Assembly (NCBI GenBank): GCA_049613665.1
Contig: JBMZCV010000006.1
Location: forward strand, 1-59,591
DNA: 59,591 bases
Direction of reading: 5' to 3'
From: JBMZCV01 sp049613665
GTDB lineage: Bacteria; Bacteroidota; Bacteroidia; Chitinophagales; UBA2359
Shown here: one piece after another, positions 44,536 to 53,727 of the stretch
How positions within the stretch are numbered: position 1 is the first letter of the stretch
Layout of the letters: each line of letters begins with the position of its first letter
Program-made: the position numbers and the translations under genes
The notes under the pieces: generated by a model
The model's input: the letters and a program-made list of their open reading frames with translations, nothing else
The model's database searches: none
What the model was told of the DNA's origin: nothing

Positions 44536-45969
44536 ATGTTTAAAAAAATCATACTTATTTTTCTGGTTTGCCTATTAAATTCTTGCACTTTCAGCCGCAT
44601 TATTATGCTCAATCGCCCTTCTATAAAAGATGCAAAACATTTTCCCACGATGGTTTTGCCCAAAGCCGAAAACATATCGCATCCTTTTGTGCAAAAAGAA
44701 AATCAGTCGCTTCCTGCTCCCCAAAAATGGACACGACATCAATATTTTAAAGGCAAGAAAAACCTCCAAACCTACCTCGAAAACACCAATACAACGTCTT
44801 TTATTGTGGTGCGAAACGATACGGTTTTGTACGAAAATTATTTCAATGATAGTCAGGCACAACAGCAAGATATAGGTTTTTCGATAGCCAAAACTTTTAT
44901 TACTTCTCTATTGGCCATTGCTATCGAAGAAGGGTACATAGAAGGATTGCATCAAAAAATAGGCGATTTCCTACCAACTTATGCCATAGGCAAGCGTGCC
45001 AAAATGACGATAAATGATGTGTTGCAAATGACTTCTGGCTTAGACTATTCGGAATATACCAATAATGTTTGGAAAATGGGCGTGATGTATTACAACACAA
45101 ATCTCGAAAAACTTGTGAATAAAGCAAAATTGGCATATCCACCCAATACACGTTTTGCTTACAAATCAATAGATACGCAAATATTGGGTTTTTGCATCGA
45201 AAAGGCAGTTGGCAAAACCATCGGTGAGTATTTAAACGAAAAAATTTGGAAACCACTTGGCATGGAATGTGATATGTTGTTTACGCTCGACCGAAAAAAT
45301 GGAAACGAAAGAATGTATGGTGGATTGGGAATGTGTAGCAGAGATTTAATGCGATTTGCAAAGCTATACTTAGACAAAGGCAAATGGAATGACAAGCAAA
45401 TTATACCAGAAGAATGGATAACCAATATTTCGAAAAGACACATTACAAAAGACAAAAAAAATGCGAAATGGTGGGCTTACAACAAAGGCTGGTGGCTCGA
45501 AACATATTTGGACGACAATTTGACAGAACAAAACGACTTTTATGCGGCTGGCTACAATGGCCAATGTCTATATATCAACCCAGCCACAAACACTATTATT
45601 TTGCGTAGAGGCTACAACAATGGTGGTGTAAATTGGCATATTGCACTCGGAAACCTTGCCGAACTACTAGACAAAGGCACGCAACATCAGTTTGTAGAAG
45701 AAGCTAAGAATAAAAAACGACATATCTTTGAGGGAAAATATAGAAAAAAAGGTGGCAAAAAATTGGCCGTATTAAAACGAAATGTGAAAAATTGGTTGTT
45801 TGAAACAGATGATAATACCATAAATACATCATTAACAAGATATTGTCCGCAAAGTTTGTACAACGAAAATGAGTTGATACGCATTATTTTTCAGATAGAA
45901 AATGATAAAGTGGTGGGTTTATATATTGACAATTTTCAGGAATTGAGCTACTTTGAAAAACTAGATTAG
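44536..45969 (+). CDS. Lipoprotein serine hydrolase, beta-lactamase class C / S12 type
   Basis: 477 residues. Lipobox LLNSC (Cys17). The S12 catalytic pair SxxK is GFSIAKTF (S116, K119). The second motif is RFAYKSIDTQILGF (Tyr; YxS rather than the YxN of true beta-lactamases), and the third is a GYNGQ stretch instead of KTG. GLGMCSRDLMRFAKLYLDKG is typical of this group. It is more likely an esterase or D-aminopeptidase-like envelope enzyme than an antibiotic resistance enzyme. An 80-residue C-terminal beta domain follows. Substrate unknown. Confidence 0.88.
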   Translation: MFKKIILIFLVCLLNSCTFSRIIMLNRPSIKDAKHFPTMVLPKAENISHPFVQKENQSLPAPQKWTRHQYFKGKKNLQTYLENTNTTSFIVVRNDTVLYENYFNDSQAQQQDIGFSIAKTFITSLLAIAIEEGYIEGLHQKIGDFLPTYAIGKRAKMTINDVLQMTSGLDYSEYTNNVWKMGVMYYNTNLEKLVNKAKLAYPPNTRFAYKSIDTQILGFCIEKAVGKTIGEYLNEKIWKPLGMECDMLFTLDRKNGNERMYGGLGMCSRDLMRFAKLYLDKGKWNDKQIIPEEWITNISKRHITKDKKNAKWWAYNKGWWLETYLDDNLTEQNDFYAAGYNGQCLYINPATNTIILRRGYNNGGVNWHIALGNLAELLDKGTQHQFVEEAKNKKRHIFEGKYRKKGGKKLAVLKRNVKNWLFETDDNTINTSLTRYCPQSLYNENELIRIIFQIENDKVVGLYIDNFQELSYFEKLD

Positions 45970-46051
45970 TTAAGTAAGAAAAATAAAATGCTCAATACAA
46001 ATTGTAGAATAAATCTGTCTGATTACTTACCTTTACCAAAAAAATAAAAAT

Positions 46052-46489
46052 ATGATTGCGGAACTAAAAAAATATCCTGTTCAAATACCAATTTCTATTG
46101 CCTGGGGCGAAATGGATGCTTTTCAGCATGTCAATAATGTCGTTTATTTCAAATACTTTGAGGCAGTTCGCATAAAATATTTTGAAGTGACAGGCTTTTT
46201 CAAAGAAATGGAAAAAGAAAATGCAGGGCCAATTTTGGCACAAACAGCTTGCCAATACAAGTTGCCTTTGACCTATCCAGATGAACTAATTGTAGGCACA
46301 GGCATAAAAAGCATTGGCCGCACAAGCTGCGTAATGGAATATGCTATATATAGCAAAAAATTAGATAAAATAGCAGCTACTGGCCAAGGGGTAATAGTGA
46401 TGATAAACTACAAAACAGGCGAGAAAAAAGTCATTCCTGAAGCTGTAAAACAACGTATGGTAGCACTAGAAAACAAAGTAGATGTATGA
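46052..46489 (+). CDS. Acyl-CoA thioesterase, 4HBT/YbgC type
   Basis: 145 residues. Hotdog fold with the 4HBT signature IAWGEMDAFQHVNNVVYFKYFEAVR: catalytic Asp22 and the HVNN turn. Hydrolyses acyl-CoA thioesters; chain-length preference is unknown. The stop overlaps the next start as ATGA, so the following unknown gene is translationally coupled. Confidence 0.93.
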   Translation: MIAELKKYPVQIPISIAWGEMDAFQHVNNVVYFKYFEAVRIKYFEVTGFFKEMEKENAGPILAQTACQYKLPLTYPDELIVGTGIKSIGRTSCVMEYAIYSKKLDKIAATGQGVIVMINYKTGEKKVIPEAVKQRMVALENKVDV

Positions 46490-47667
46490 GTGAAATCAGC
46501 ATAAAAAAGCTAAAATCGGAATTTGATGTTTTGCGGTTGCACAAAAAAAAAATAGACCCACAAAACATTATTAATCTTCAAATTTTCGACAATTTTGAGC
46601 AAAAGTATCATAAAACTGTTCAGAATAGCGATTTTTTGCCTAAAAAACTAAAAAATTTGCAAAATGAATTGCAAGCATTAAGCACTTATTTAGGTCATTT
46701 TTCGATTTTTCTAGGGCTTTACGAACAGTTTTTGGAGCAAGAAAAAATAGCAGAAAAAGATGTTGCTTTTTATCAAGCTAGCAGTTTTATCAACCTAACA
46801 CTAGAAAGTTTTACAAAAGGAAAAGATGTAGAAATTGGTGTAATAGAACAAATTGAACTGTTGCGAAATGCCATTACAAACTTGCGAAAGAAGCCAACAA
46901 AGCTAGAAAATGCTCTTGATAAAAACGAAAAATTGCCTTTATTCAACAATTTTAAAGCTTCAAATGCAAAAATTAATGCTTTTGTTGCTGAAAAAAAAAT
47001 ATACAAAAATCCTTTATCGCCTGCCAAATTTGCGAAGCTAAAAAACGCTTATGATATTTTGAAACAAGACATGATGCAATATTTGATAAAACGAGAAGCA
47101 TATAGGTATCGTTTTTTTATGCAATATTTTTGTGATGCTTTGCAAAGTAATGATGTTCCTAAAATGCAAGTTTTTTTGAATAGAGCAAAGAAAGAAATTG
47201 CAACGACTTGCATCGAAATGCCGAAAAATGGAGCTATTTTAGAAGAAAAGTTGGTAAATATTAGCGGCCGAAGCGAAGCAAACACTTATGTCTTGCTCAC
47301 GATAAACAACGAACAAAAAATAAAAACTGAAGTTGATAAAAATGGTATTTTTCATTTAGAAAACATAGAATTAAGTTTTGATGAAAATGTTATTACTTAT
47401 GAAAACGAAAGTTTTGGCTTTATCGAAGATAAGCCTCATTACTTGACATTTCAACTCAAAAAAACCTATTTGTTTTTAGGTCGCTACGACCCTTTAACAC
47501 AAAAAGCTTTTGAAGTAGAAGAGCTAAACGACATTGTGCGTTGTGAGTCTTGTCGCAATTTTTTATACAATTTTTCGGTGGCAGAAAACGAAGGCAATTG
47601 CATGATAAAAAGCTGCGAAGGCAAGTCATTTTATAGCTCTAAAGATGCACAGTTTTGGGTAAAATAA
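46486..47667 (+). CDS. Unknown protein with helical N-terminus and C-terminal four-cysteine motif
   Basis: 393 residues, no signal peptide. Residues 1-250 are mostly helical, Lys/Glu-rich with coiled-coil potential. Residues about 255-320 look like a small beta-sandwich (TYVLLTINNEQKIKTEVDKN). The C-terminus has C353, C356, C372, C377 (CESC ... CMIKSC), spacing that suits a zinc ribbon. I know no named family. Overlaps the thioesterase gene by 4 bases (ATGA), and its stop codon is also the first three bases of repeat copy F14. Probably a cytoplasmic binding protein. Confidence 0.75.
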   Translation: MSEISIKKLKSEFDVLRLHKKKIDPQNIINLQIFDNFEQKYHKTVQNSDFLPKKLKNLQNELQALSTYLGHFSIFLGLYEQFLEQEKIAEKDVAFYQASSFINLTLESFTKGKDVEIGVIEQIELLRNAITNLRKKPTKLENALDKNEKLPLFNNFKASNAKINAFVAEKKIYKNPLSPAKFAKLKNAYDILKQDMMQYLIKREAYRYRFFMQYFCDALQSNDVPKMQVFLNRAKKEIATTCIEMPKNGAILEEKLVNISGRSEANTYVLLTINNEQKIKTEVDKNGIFHLENIELSFDENVITYENESFGFIEDKPHYLTFQLKKTYLFLGRYDPLTQKAFEVEELNDIVRCESCRNFLYNFSVAENEGNCMIKSCEGKSFYSSKDAQFWVK

Positions 47668-47733
47668 GTGCCAAGCACCTATTTAATAAACGGTCGATTC
47701 GTTGCTAATGCCTTGAAAAATCAGCGTGTCATT
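47665..47733 (-). repeat. Two-hairpin repeat, copy F14 inside an operon
   Basis: TAAGTGCCAAGCACC with AGTGC-CAA-GCACC (47667-47679), TATTTAATAAACGGTCGATTC, then GCTAATGCC...CAGCGTGTCAT, a degenerate hairpin 1. The first TAA is the stop codon of the gene before. Confidence 0.75.
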
Positions 47734-47784
47734 TGGCTATTGACTACCAAAAAAACATTTGGGCAATTACTTAAAAAAAAGAAA

Positions 47785-48690
47785 ATGGAAATGCGAAATA
47801 CGAGCTTATTAGTAAAAATATGCTTACTTTTATTTTTTGTTACTTACCAAAGTCAATGCGTTTTTAGCCAAGAAAAAACTATCAATTATGGTACAGAAAT
47901 GCGTTTTAGCGAACATCTAATGCACCAAAATTTGTATGGAGAAGCAATTTTTGTTTTGGAAAATTTAGAAAAACAAAAAGCTAATTTTAGTTTTCAACAG
48001 CAAGATTCTATCTATTATTTTCTAGGTTTTAATCATTACAATTTGAAAGAATTGCAAGTTTCGGCAAACTATTTTACGAAGGTTTCGAAGCAAGCAGCAA
48101 TGTATGAAGCAGCTTTTTTTTTTGCTGCCTATAATCATACTTTTTTAGAAAAATATGATAGTAGCAAATATTTTTTACAACAATTTCATTTTGCTGATAG
48201 CACTTTATACAAAGAATTGCACGCTTTTGAACTATCTGGAATTGCTTTGCTAGAGCGAGATTTTGAAACTTTTGAGCAACTGCAAAACGCATATAGTTTT
48301 CAGCATTACCAGCTCGAAAAGCAGGAAGTGAGTTTGCAAAAAGCTTATAGCAGTTTGCAGGTTCAAAAACACAAATCGCCAGCCATTGCAGCCCTTCTTT
48401 CGGCACTTGTTCCTGGACTTGGCCGTGTCTATGCAGGCAAAGCAAAACAAGGTGTTGCAACTTTTTTGCCTGTTGCATTATTGGCTCTGCAAACGCAAGA
48501 AAATATTAGAAAAAGAGGATGGAAAAACCCATTTACCATTTTTTATTCTGGTTTGTTCACGGTATTTTATGTCGGCAATATTTGGGGAAGTGCTTTTAGC
48601 GTAAAAATAAAAAAAGACGAATTTAATCAAGCTGTCAATCATCAAATTTTATTTGATTTGCATTTGCCTTTGCGTACTATTTTTAACTAA
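47785..48690 (+). CDS. Exported TPR / DUF5683-like membrane protein
   Basis: 301 residues from ATG 47785 (or ATG 47791, two codons on). A longer frame from GTG 47668 would translate repeat F14 and hide the signal peptide (LLVKICLLLFFVTYQSQCVFS), so it is rejected. Residues about 30-190 are TPR-like (ENLEKQKANFSFQQQDSIYYFLG, FAAYNHTFLEKYDSSKYFLQQF). The C-terminal part has the DUF5683/TM2-like signature ALLSALVPGLGRVYAGKAKQG and two hydrophobic segments. A role in envelope biogenesis is possible but unproved. Confidence 0.82.
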   Translation: MEMRNTSLLVKICLLLFFVTYQSQCVFSQEKTINYGTEMRFSEHLMHQNLYGEAIFVLENLEKQKANFSFQQQDSIYYFLGFNHYNLKELQVSANYFTKVSKQAAMYEAAFFFAAYNHTFLEKYDSSKYFLQQFHFADSTLYKELHAFELSGIALLERDFETFEQLQNAYSFQHYQLEKQEVSLQKAYSSLQVQKHKSPAIAALLSALVPGLGRVYAGKAKQGVATFLPVALLALQTQENIRKRGWKNPFTIFYSGLFTVFYVGNIWGSAFSVKIKKDEFNQAVNHQILFDLHLPLRTIFN

Positions 48691-48741
48691 ATTTGTTGAA
48701 ATACAAGATTTTATACATAAAAATAATTCAATTTATATAGC

Positions 48742-49104
48742 ATGATAAACAAGTTTCTTAGAATTTTCTCCGACCCTTTTTTTTGGGTGTTAGCAAGTAT
48801 TTTAGTAAGTATCGTTTATGGAATATATCGCATTTATGTCTTGGGAACGTATCGTATGGGCGTAAGTGAAGTAGAATTAGCATTAGAAAAAAAGTTGGAG
48901 CAAAAAGGTTGGGAAGCCTTATCTTTTGAAGACCAAAATGATACAGGTATTTTCGAAAAAACAAAAGGTGATGCTACTGCTGATGAAGTAACTTATCATT
49001 TGGTAAAAGCTCAGAAAAAAACAGGCGAAAATGCTGATTTTTGGGCAAAAGTGGTATATCGCAAAGGCGAACTTCAAGCTATTTCTTGGCAGCCAAAGTT
49101 ATAA
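48742..49104 (+). CDS. Small single-pass membrane protein of unknown function
   Basis: 120 residues. One N-terminal membrane helix (FFWVLASILVSIVYGIYRIYVL, residues about 13-34) and a charged, mixed alpha/beta cytoplasmic or periplasmic domain ending VYRKGELQAISWQPKL. No family recognised. Starts 51 bases after the DUF5683-like gene and could share its transcript. Confidence 0.7.
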   Translation: MINKFLRIFSDPFFWVLASILVSIVYGIYRIYVLGTYRMGVSEVELALEKKLEQKGWEALSFEDQNDTGIFEKTKGDATADEVTYHLVKAQKKTGENADFWAKVVYRKGELQAISWQPKL

Positions 49105-49173
49105 TAATCGCAATTGTTTGGCAATAATTTAAAAAATAGTTCACCTTTGCGAAAGGCTAAAAAATGTCGAAAA

Positions 49174-49659
49174 CTATTTAGACAAAGTACGCCATACATC
49201 AAGGTTATCTTGCGAAGCCCAATTTGTCATTCCATTGTGGCTAAAGACCACTTTTCCGTTTTTGTCAATCAAAAAAGTGTGTGGAATATTGAAAATGCCT
49301 AAGAGTTTAATGTTTTGTTTGATATGCAAATAAGTAAATTTATACGGCTTCGATTCTGCATATTTTCTGATAATCTCTGGGTCTTCTTGCGACACAACAA
49401 CAAACTCAAAATCTTCGTTGGCAAGCTCTTGCCGTGCTTTTTCGAGCAGAGGTTTTTCTTGTCGACACGGCGGACACCATGTCGCCCAAAAATTCAACAC
49501 AATGGTTTTGTCTTTATAATCGCTCAAACTAACAGGGTTTCCGTCTAGGTCTTCTAATTGCAATTTGTTGATATTTAGTTTGTTGCGATTGCATGAACTA
49601 GCTGTTAGCAATAATATTAAAATGCAAGAAAGCGATAAAATAACTATTTTTTGATACAT
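49174..49659 (-). CDS. TlpA-like thioredoxin lipoprotein
   Basis: 161 residues from ATG at 49659. An in-frame start 81 bases upstream would add a second hydrophobic segment and run into the serC leader; ATG 49659 gives a standard lipoprotein signal with lipobox TASSC (Cys23). The thioredoxin domain has NFWATWCPPCRQEKP with the CPPC pair (C62, C65), and the cis-Pro loop is FNIPHTFLIDKNGKVV. A periplasmic thiol-disulfide reductant, for example in cytochrome c or outer-membrane protein maturation. Divergent from serC. Confidence 0.92.
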   Translation of the reverse strand: MYQKIVILSLSCILILLLTASSCNRNKLNINKLQLEDLDGNPVSLSDYKDKTIVLNFWATWCPPCRQEKPLLEKARQELANEDFEFVVVSQEDPEIIRKYAESKPYKFTYLHIKQNIKLLGIFNIPHTFLIDKNGKVVFSHNGMTNWASQDNLDVWRTLSK

Positions 49660-49777
49660 TGATAGTTGTGTTTTTGGATAAAAAAAAATGATAAGTGCCA
49701 AAAAAACAAATAATTTAAGCAATAAGTTGAAGTTTTGCATTAAAATTTTGCCTCCTTATAAAAATAGAATTACAAAC

Positions 49778-50845
49778 ATGAAAAAAATTAACTTTTGTGC
49801 AGGCCCAGCTATGATGCCCAAAACAGTATTTGAGCAAGCGGCAGAAGCTGTTTTAAACTATAAAAATACAGGTTTATCTTTGCTCGAAATTTCGCATCGC
49901 ACACATTGGTTCGATGAAATCATTGAAGGTGCTTTTGATATTATAAGAGAATTGTTAAACTTGTCAGATGACTACGAATTGTTGTTTTTGACAGGTGGTG
50001 CAAGCACACAATTTTATCAAGTACCTTACAACTTGCTTGCACAAACAAAAACTGCCGCACACTTGCACACAGGTCGCTGGGCAGATAAGGCATTGGAAGA
50101 AGCCAAACTTTTTGGAAATGTAGAAATGATAGCCTCTGCTGCCGACAAAAATTTTAGCTATATTCCTCGTATTCAGAAGCCAACAAAAGATTATGCTTAC
50201 TTGCACATTACGACAAACAATACGGTTTGTGGTACGCAGATGCACGAAATGCCGCAGGTAGATTGTCCGATTGTGGCCGATATGTCGTCAGATATTTTTT
50301 CAAAACCGATAGATGTTTCTCCTTTTGGGTTGATTTATGCAGGCGTGCAGAAAAATATGGGGCCAGCAGGTGCTACTTTGGTCATTATTCGCAAAGATAT
50401 GTTGGGAAAAGTGCAGCGACAAATGCCAACAATGATTGATTATAGAACGCATATCAAGAAAAAATCTATTTTCAATACGCCACCTGTTTTTCCAATTTAC
50501 TGCTCTTATCTCACCTTGAAATGGATAAAAGAACGTGGTTTAGCAAAAATTGAGGCTGATAATATCGCAAAAGCTAATTTGTTGTATAATGAGCTGGATA
50601 GAAATGCTTTGTTTGAAGGCACAACAGCACGCAAAGACCGTTCTCTGATGAATGTGACTTTTCGAGGTACAAACCCAAATTTAGATGGTGATTTTATGAA
50701 GTTTGTAGCAGCAGAAAATTGTATTGGACTAAAAGGACATCGTTCTATGGGTGGTTTTCGAGCTAGTATTTATAATGCTATGGATATTTCAAATGTGCAA
50801 AATTTTGTTGAGATTTTGCAAAGGTTTGAGCAAAAATATGGTTAA
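49778..50845 (+). CDS. serC: Phosphoserine aminotransferase
   Basis: 355 residues from ATG 49778, where the conserved INFCAGPAMMP begins; a longer frame from 49688 adds 30 unrelated residues. Converts 3-phosphohydroxypyruvate and glutamate to phosphoserine. Seen: TGLSLLEISHRTHWFDEII, LLFLTGGASTQFYQVPYNLL, and the PLP lysine in IYAGVQKNMGPAG. The C-terminus GHRSMGGFRASIYNAM is typical of SerC. serA, its usual neighbour in many Bacteroidota, is absent here. Confidence 0.97.
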   Translation: MKKINFCAGPAMMPKTVFEQAAEAVLNYKNTGLSLLEISHRTHWFDEIIEGAFDIIRELLNLSDDYELLFLTGGASTQFYQVPYNLLAQTKTAAHLHTGRWADKALEEAKLFGNVEMIASAADKNFSYIPRIQKPTKDYAYLHITTNNTVCGTQMHEMPQVDCPIVADMSSDIFSKPIDVSPFGLIYAGVQKNMGPAGATLVIIRKDMLGKVQRQMPTMIDYRTHIKKKSIFNTPPVFPIYCSYLTLKWIKERGLAKIEADNIAKANLLYNELDRNALFEGTTARKDRSLMNVTFRGTNPNLDGDFMKFVAAENCIGLKGHRSMGGFRASIYNAMDISNVQNFVEILQRFEQKYG

Positions 50846-51189
50846 AAATAATAGCATTTTTGAGCTTTTGGGGCTTAGTTTTTCATTGAAAAATGTTCAA
50901 CACCTCGAAAAACATAGCTGTGTAATAATCATTTGCAAATGCCTAAAAAAGAGAAATAACATGTTCAAACTAAAATTTATTTTTGCTTTAATGACTTCAA
51001 TTTATTAACTTTATTCCAAACTTATAATGTACTGATAAGTAAGAATATAGTTTATAGAAAGTGTTATATTTTTTTTACTTAATTTATCAAAAATCTAGCA
51101 CACAAAACATTGATTATAAACTTTTTATATACACAAAATAAGCTAAAATAAAAAAACGCTATTTCTTTTCATTAAAAACAGCAAAATAG
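50846..51189. other. 344-base intergenic region
   Basis: AT-rich, no ORF, terminator or clear repeat. It includes the recurring fragment TATAATGTACTGATAAG (about 51023-51040), similar to ACAATGTACTTAG at about 34291. A promoter for the next gene is not evident. Confidence 0.35.
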
Positions 51190-53622
51190 ATGACCTTCAC
51201 ACACTTACGCTCTTCTTTGCTTTTTAGCCTAATAGCATTTTATGCTACTTCTTTTTCTATTTCCGCAACAGCCGAAAATATTATTTTTAGCGACAATTTT
51301 GATAATTGTAGCATAGATAGTTGGATGACTACTAGCGGAACAAGTCCGAATGTGCCTTGGACTTTTGGAACGCCAACTAATGCAAATATGCCAAATACGA
51401 GTATTAATGGCTCTTGCTTTGCCTATTTTGATGATGATGTTTTGGGAGCAGATACACTCACAAATGGCACTTTTTTGGTTTCTCCTACTTTTGATGCTAC
51501 GGCCTATTCCACGCTTTCGCTAGAATTTGATTTGCATTTCAAAAACACAGCAACACTTTCTTCTTCACTCGAAATGATGGTGTCTAATGGAACAGAAACA
51601 ACAACTGTCGCCATTTTTAGAGAAGATATAGGAACTTCTTTTGCCGATGCTCAACATCAAACCGTAGATATTTCTAGCTTTAGAAGCGACAATATGTCTG
51701 TTTTCTTTTTATATAAAGATGGTGGTGGACAAGCTTTTTGGGTAGGTATCGACAATTTTGAGATAAAAGGAACAGGCAGCGTTTCTTGTGCCAATGCCGA
51801 AAGTTTGACAATTGGTGAAGCCTGCCAGAGTGCTTACAATACTGTTAGCGAATTTGAAGGAACAATTCCTGCTTGTGTCAATGATACAGGCTCTAGCGTT
51901 TGGTATAGTTTTGTGCCTACTTCGAGCGAAGCTACTATCACAACAAATAGCGATTTTAATGATGTCGTTACGATTTTTGAAAATGATTGTGCTACAATGA
52001 CCGAAATTGCTTGTTCCAATAGTGATATTTATGGTTTTGTGGGCGAAACGGTTTATTTAGATGCCCTAACAATTGGTCAAACTTATTTAATAAGAATTAG
52101 CGGTTATGTCGAAGATTGTGTTTTTGGTGCAGAACAAGGCAGCTTTTGCATTGAGATAACAGACGGAATAATATTGCCTACTGCTCCCGTAAATGATATT
52201 TGCAACAATGCTATTGCTTTAAATATAGATGCCATTTGCGTAGCAGGAAACAATCAATATGCAACTTTTGATGGCCCTGTTCCAAGTCTCAACAAACGTT
52301 CCGACCATTCTATTTGGTACAGTTTTACTGCTCCTAATGATGGTAGTCATATCGCAATTACTACACTTGCCGATTTTGCCGATGTCATCACAGTATTTAG
52401 CGGTAGCTGCGGAAATTTAAGCGAAGTCGCTTGTACCGATTTTGGACAAAAATTATTGGCAGCAGACTTAGTTGCTAATCAAACTTATTTTATTCAAGTG
52501 AGTAGCTTTTTCAATACCATTTATGGCGATATCTGCATTAGCTTAGAAAGCATCAATAACACACCAGCAAACAATGATTTTTGCATAGACGCTATTCCTG
52601 TAACATTGGGTGCGACTTGCACTTATGGCAACAACGAAACAGCAACCTTTAGCGGCATTGCTCCAAGTTGCGAAATCAAGCCAGAGTCTTCTATTTGGTT
52701 TAGCTTTGTAGCACCTACTTCTAAGCGAGTGCGTATCAATACAGGTGCAGATTTTATTCATGTTCTGAGTTTATACGAAGGAGAATGCGATAGCTTAACT
52801 GAAAAATCTTGTGCCTACAATCCTTACAAATGTGATGATGATGTGCTTTTTACAAACCTTACAGCAGGCCAATTGTATTATCTACAAATTACCTCTGCCG
52901 AAAATCCTTTTGGCTATATGCAAGGTAATGTTTGCATTCGTATAAAAGACGCAACTGCCACAAATGTAACCGTACAACTAAAAGTAGCCTTAGAAGGTAC
53001 TTATCAGGCTGGCTTGGGCGAAATGAGGACTATTTTGAGCGAAAGCGGTTTGATTCCAACTGAACAGCCTTACAATGTTGCACCATACAACTATATGGGA
53101 AGCGAATGTGTTGCAAAAGCAGCCGAAAATGCAGTTGATTGGGTGCTGGTAGAAATGAGAGATGCCGCAAATCCGACAACTATCGTAGAGCAAAAAGCGG
53201 TGTTGCTCTATGCCGACGGAACGATTAATGATAATGGCCGTGTAGGAATTTCGTTTAGCAATTTGGTAGAAAATGCCAACTATCATGTAGTAGTTAGACA
53301 TAGAAACCATCTTGATATTATGAGTGGAAATCCTATTACCGTACCAAATGAAAATATATTTGACTTCACGGTAAGTGCTGCTACCACAATGGGCGGACAA
53401 TTGACGGCAGCATCTGATGGAACATACATGATGTATGCGGGCGATGCAACAGGAGAAGGAATTATCACAACTGCCGATTTGAATGCAATTTTGAGCGATA
53501 TTTCTACTTTTAATAATTATACAAATGCTGATTGTACATTGGATAATACCGTAACTATTGGCGATTATGGTTTTTATAAAGCCAATAGCGGCTTGATTGG
53601 CGTTAGTCAAATTCGTTTCTAG
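51190..53622 (+). CDS. Secreted multidomain protein: MAM-like domain, three pre-peptidase-like repeats, dockerin-like end
   Basis: 810 residues. Signal peptide (ending SISATA). A MAM/jelly-roll-like domain (FSDNFDNCSIDSWMTTSG onward, about 30-195) precedes three tandem pre-peptidase-like beta domains, each with a SVWYSF/SIWYSF/SIWFSF core and LTAGQLYYLQI-like motif. The C-terminal 220 residues resemble a module found at the end of Bacteroidota extracellular proteins (VALEGTYQAGLGEMRT, VVVRHRNHLDIMS) with a dockerin-like loop (GDATGEGIITTADLNAIL). No enzyme motif. The tail differs from the usual T9SS type A ending. Followed by a strong terminator. Confidence 0.88.
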   Translation: MTFTHLRSSLLFSLIAFYATSFSISATAENIIFSDNFDNCSIDSWMTTSGTSPNVPWTFGTPTNANMPNTSINGSCFAYFDDDVLGADTLTNGTFLVSPTFDATAYSTLSLEFDLHFKNTATLSSSLEMMVSNGTETTTVAIFREDIGTSFADAQHQTVDISSFRSDNMSVFFLYKDGGGQAFWVGIDNFEIKGTGSVSCANAESLTIGEACQSAYNTVSEFEGTIPACVNDTGSSVWYSFVPTSSEATITTNSDFNDVVTIFENDCATMTEIACSNSDIYGFVGETVYLDALTIGQTYLIRISGYVEDCVFGAEQGSFCIEITDGIILPTAPVNDICNNAIALNIDAICVAGNNQYATFDGPVPSLNKRSDHSIWYSFTAPNDGSHIAITTLADFADVITVFSGSCGNLSEVACTDFGQKLLAADLVANQTYFIQVSSFFNTIYGDICISLESINNTPANNDFCIDAIPVTLGATCTYGNNETATFSGIAPSCEIKPESSIWFSFVAPTSKRVRINTGADFIHVLSLYEGECDSLTEKSCAYNPYKCDDDVLFTNLTAGQLYYLQITSAENPFGYMQGNVCIRIKDATATNVTVQLKVALEGTYQAGLGEMRTILSESGLIPTEQPYNVAPYNYMGSECVAKAAENAVDWVLVEMRDAANPTTIVEQKAVLLYADGTINDNGRVGISFSNLVENANYHVVVRHRNHLDIMSGNPITVPNENIFDFTVSAATTMGGQLTAASDGTYMMYAGDATGEGIITTADLNAILSDISTFNNYTNADCTLDNTVTIGDYGFYKANSGLIGVSQIRF

Positions 53623-53643
53623 TTTTTTTTCATAAAAAAGCAA

Positions 53644-53682
53644 AAAGCGTTTCAGTTGTTTTAAACTGAAACGCTTTTTTTT
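53644..53682 (+). terminator. Terminator after the multidomain secreted gene
   Basis: 14-bp perfect stem AAAGCGTTTCAGTT (53644-53657) with AACTGAAACGCTTT (53664-53677), 6-base loop, T run. The trmO-like ATG is 46 bases downstream. Confidence 0.92.
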
Positions 53683-53727
53683 ATGTTTCAAACAATTTTT
53701 TTTACTATTTTGCACTTCAAAAAAAAT

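Noticed and set aside
45159..45455. Long minus-strand ORFs inside the serine hydrolase gene
   Set aside because: Shadow frames of a gene with clear catalytic motifs; no independent signal.
44536..45969. Antibiotic-resistance beta-lactamase
   Set aside because: The second and third catalytic motifs differ from class C enzymes and the gene is in a housekeeping context; an esterase or peptidase role is likelier.
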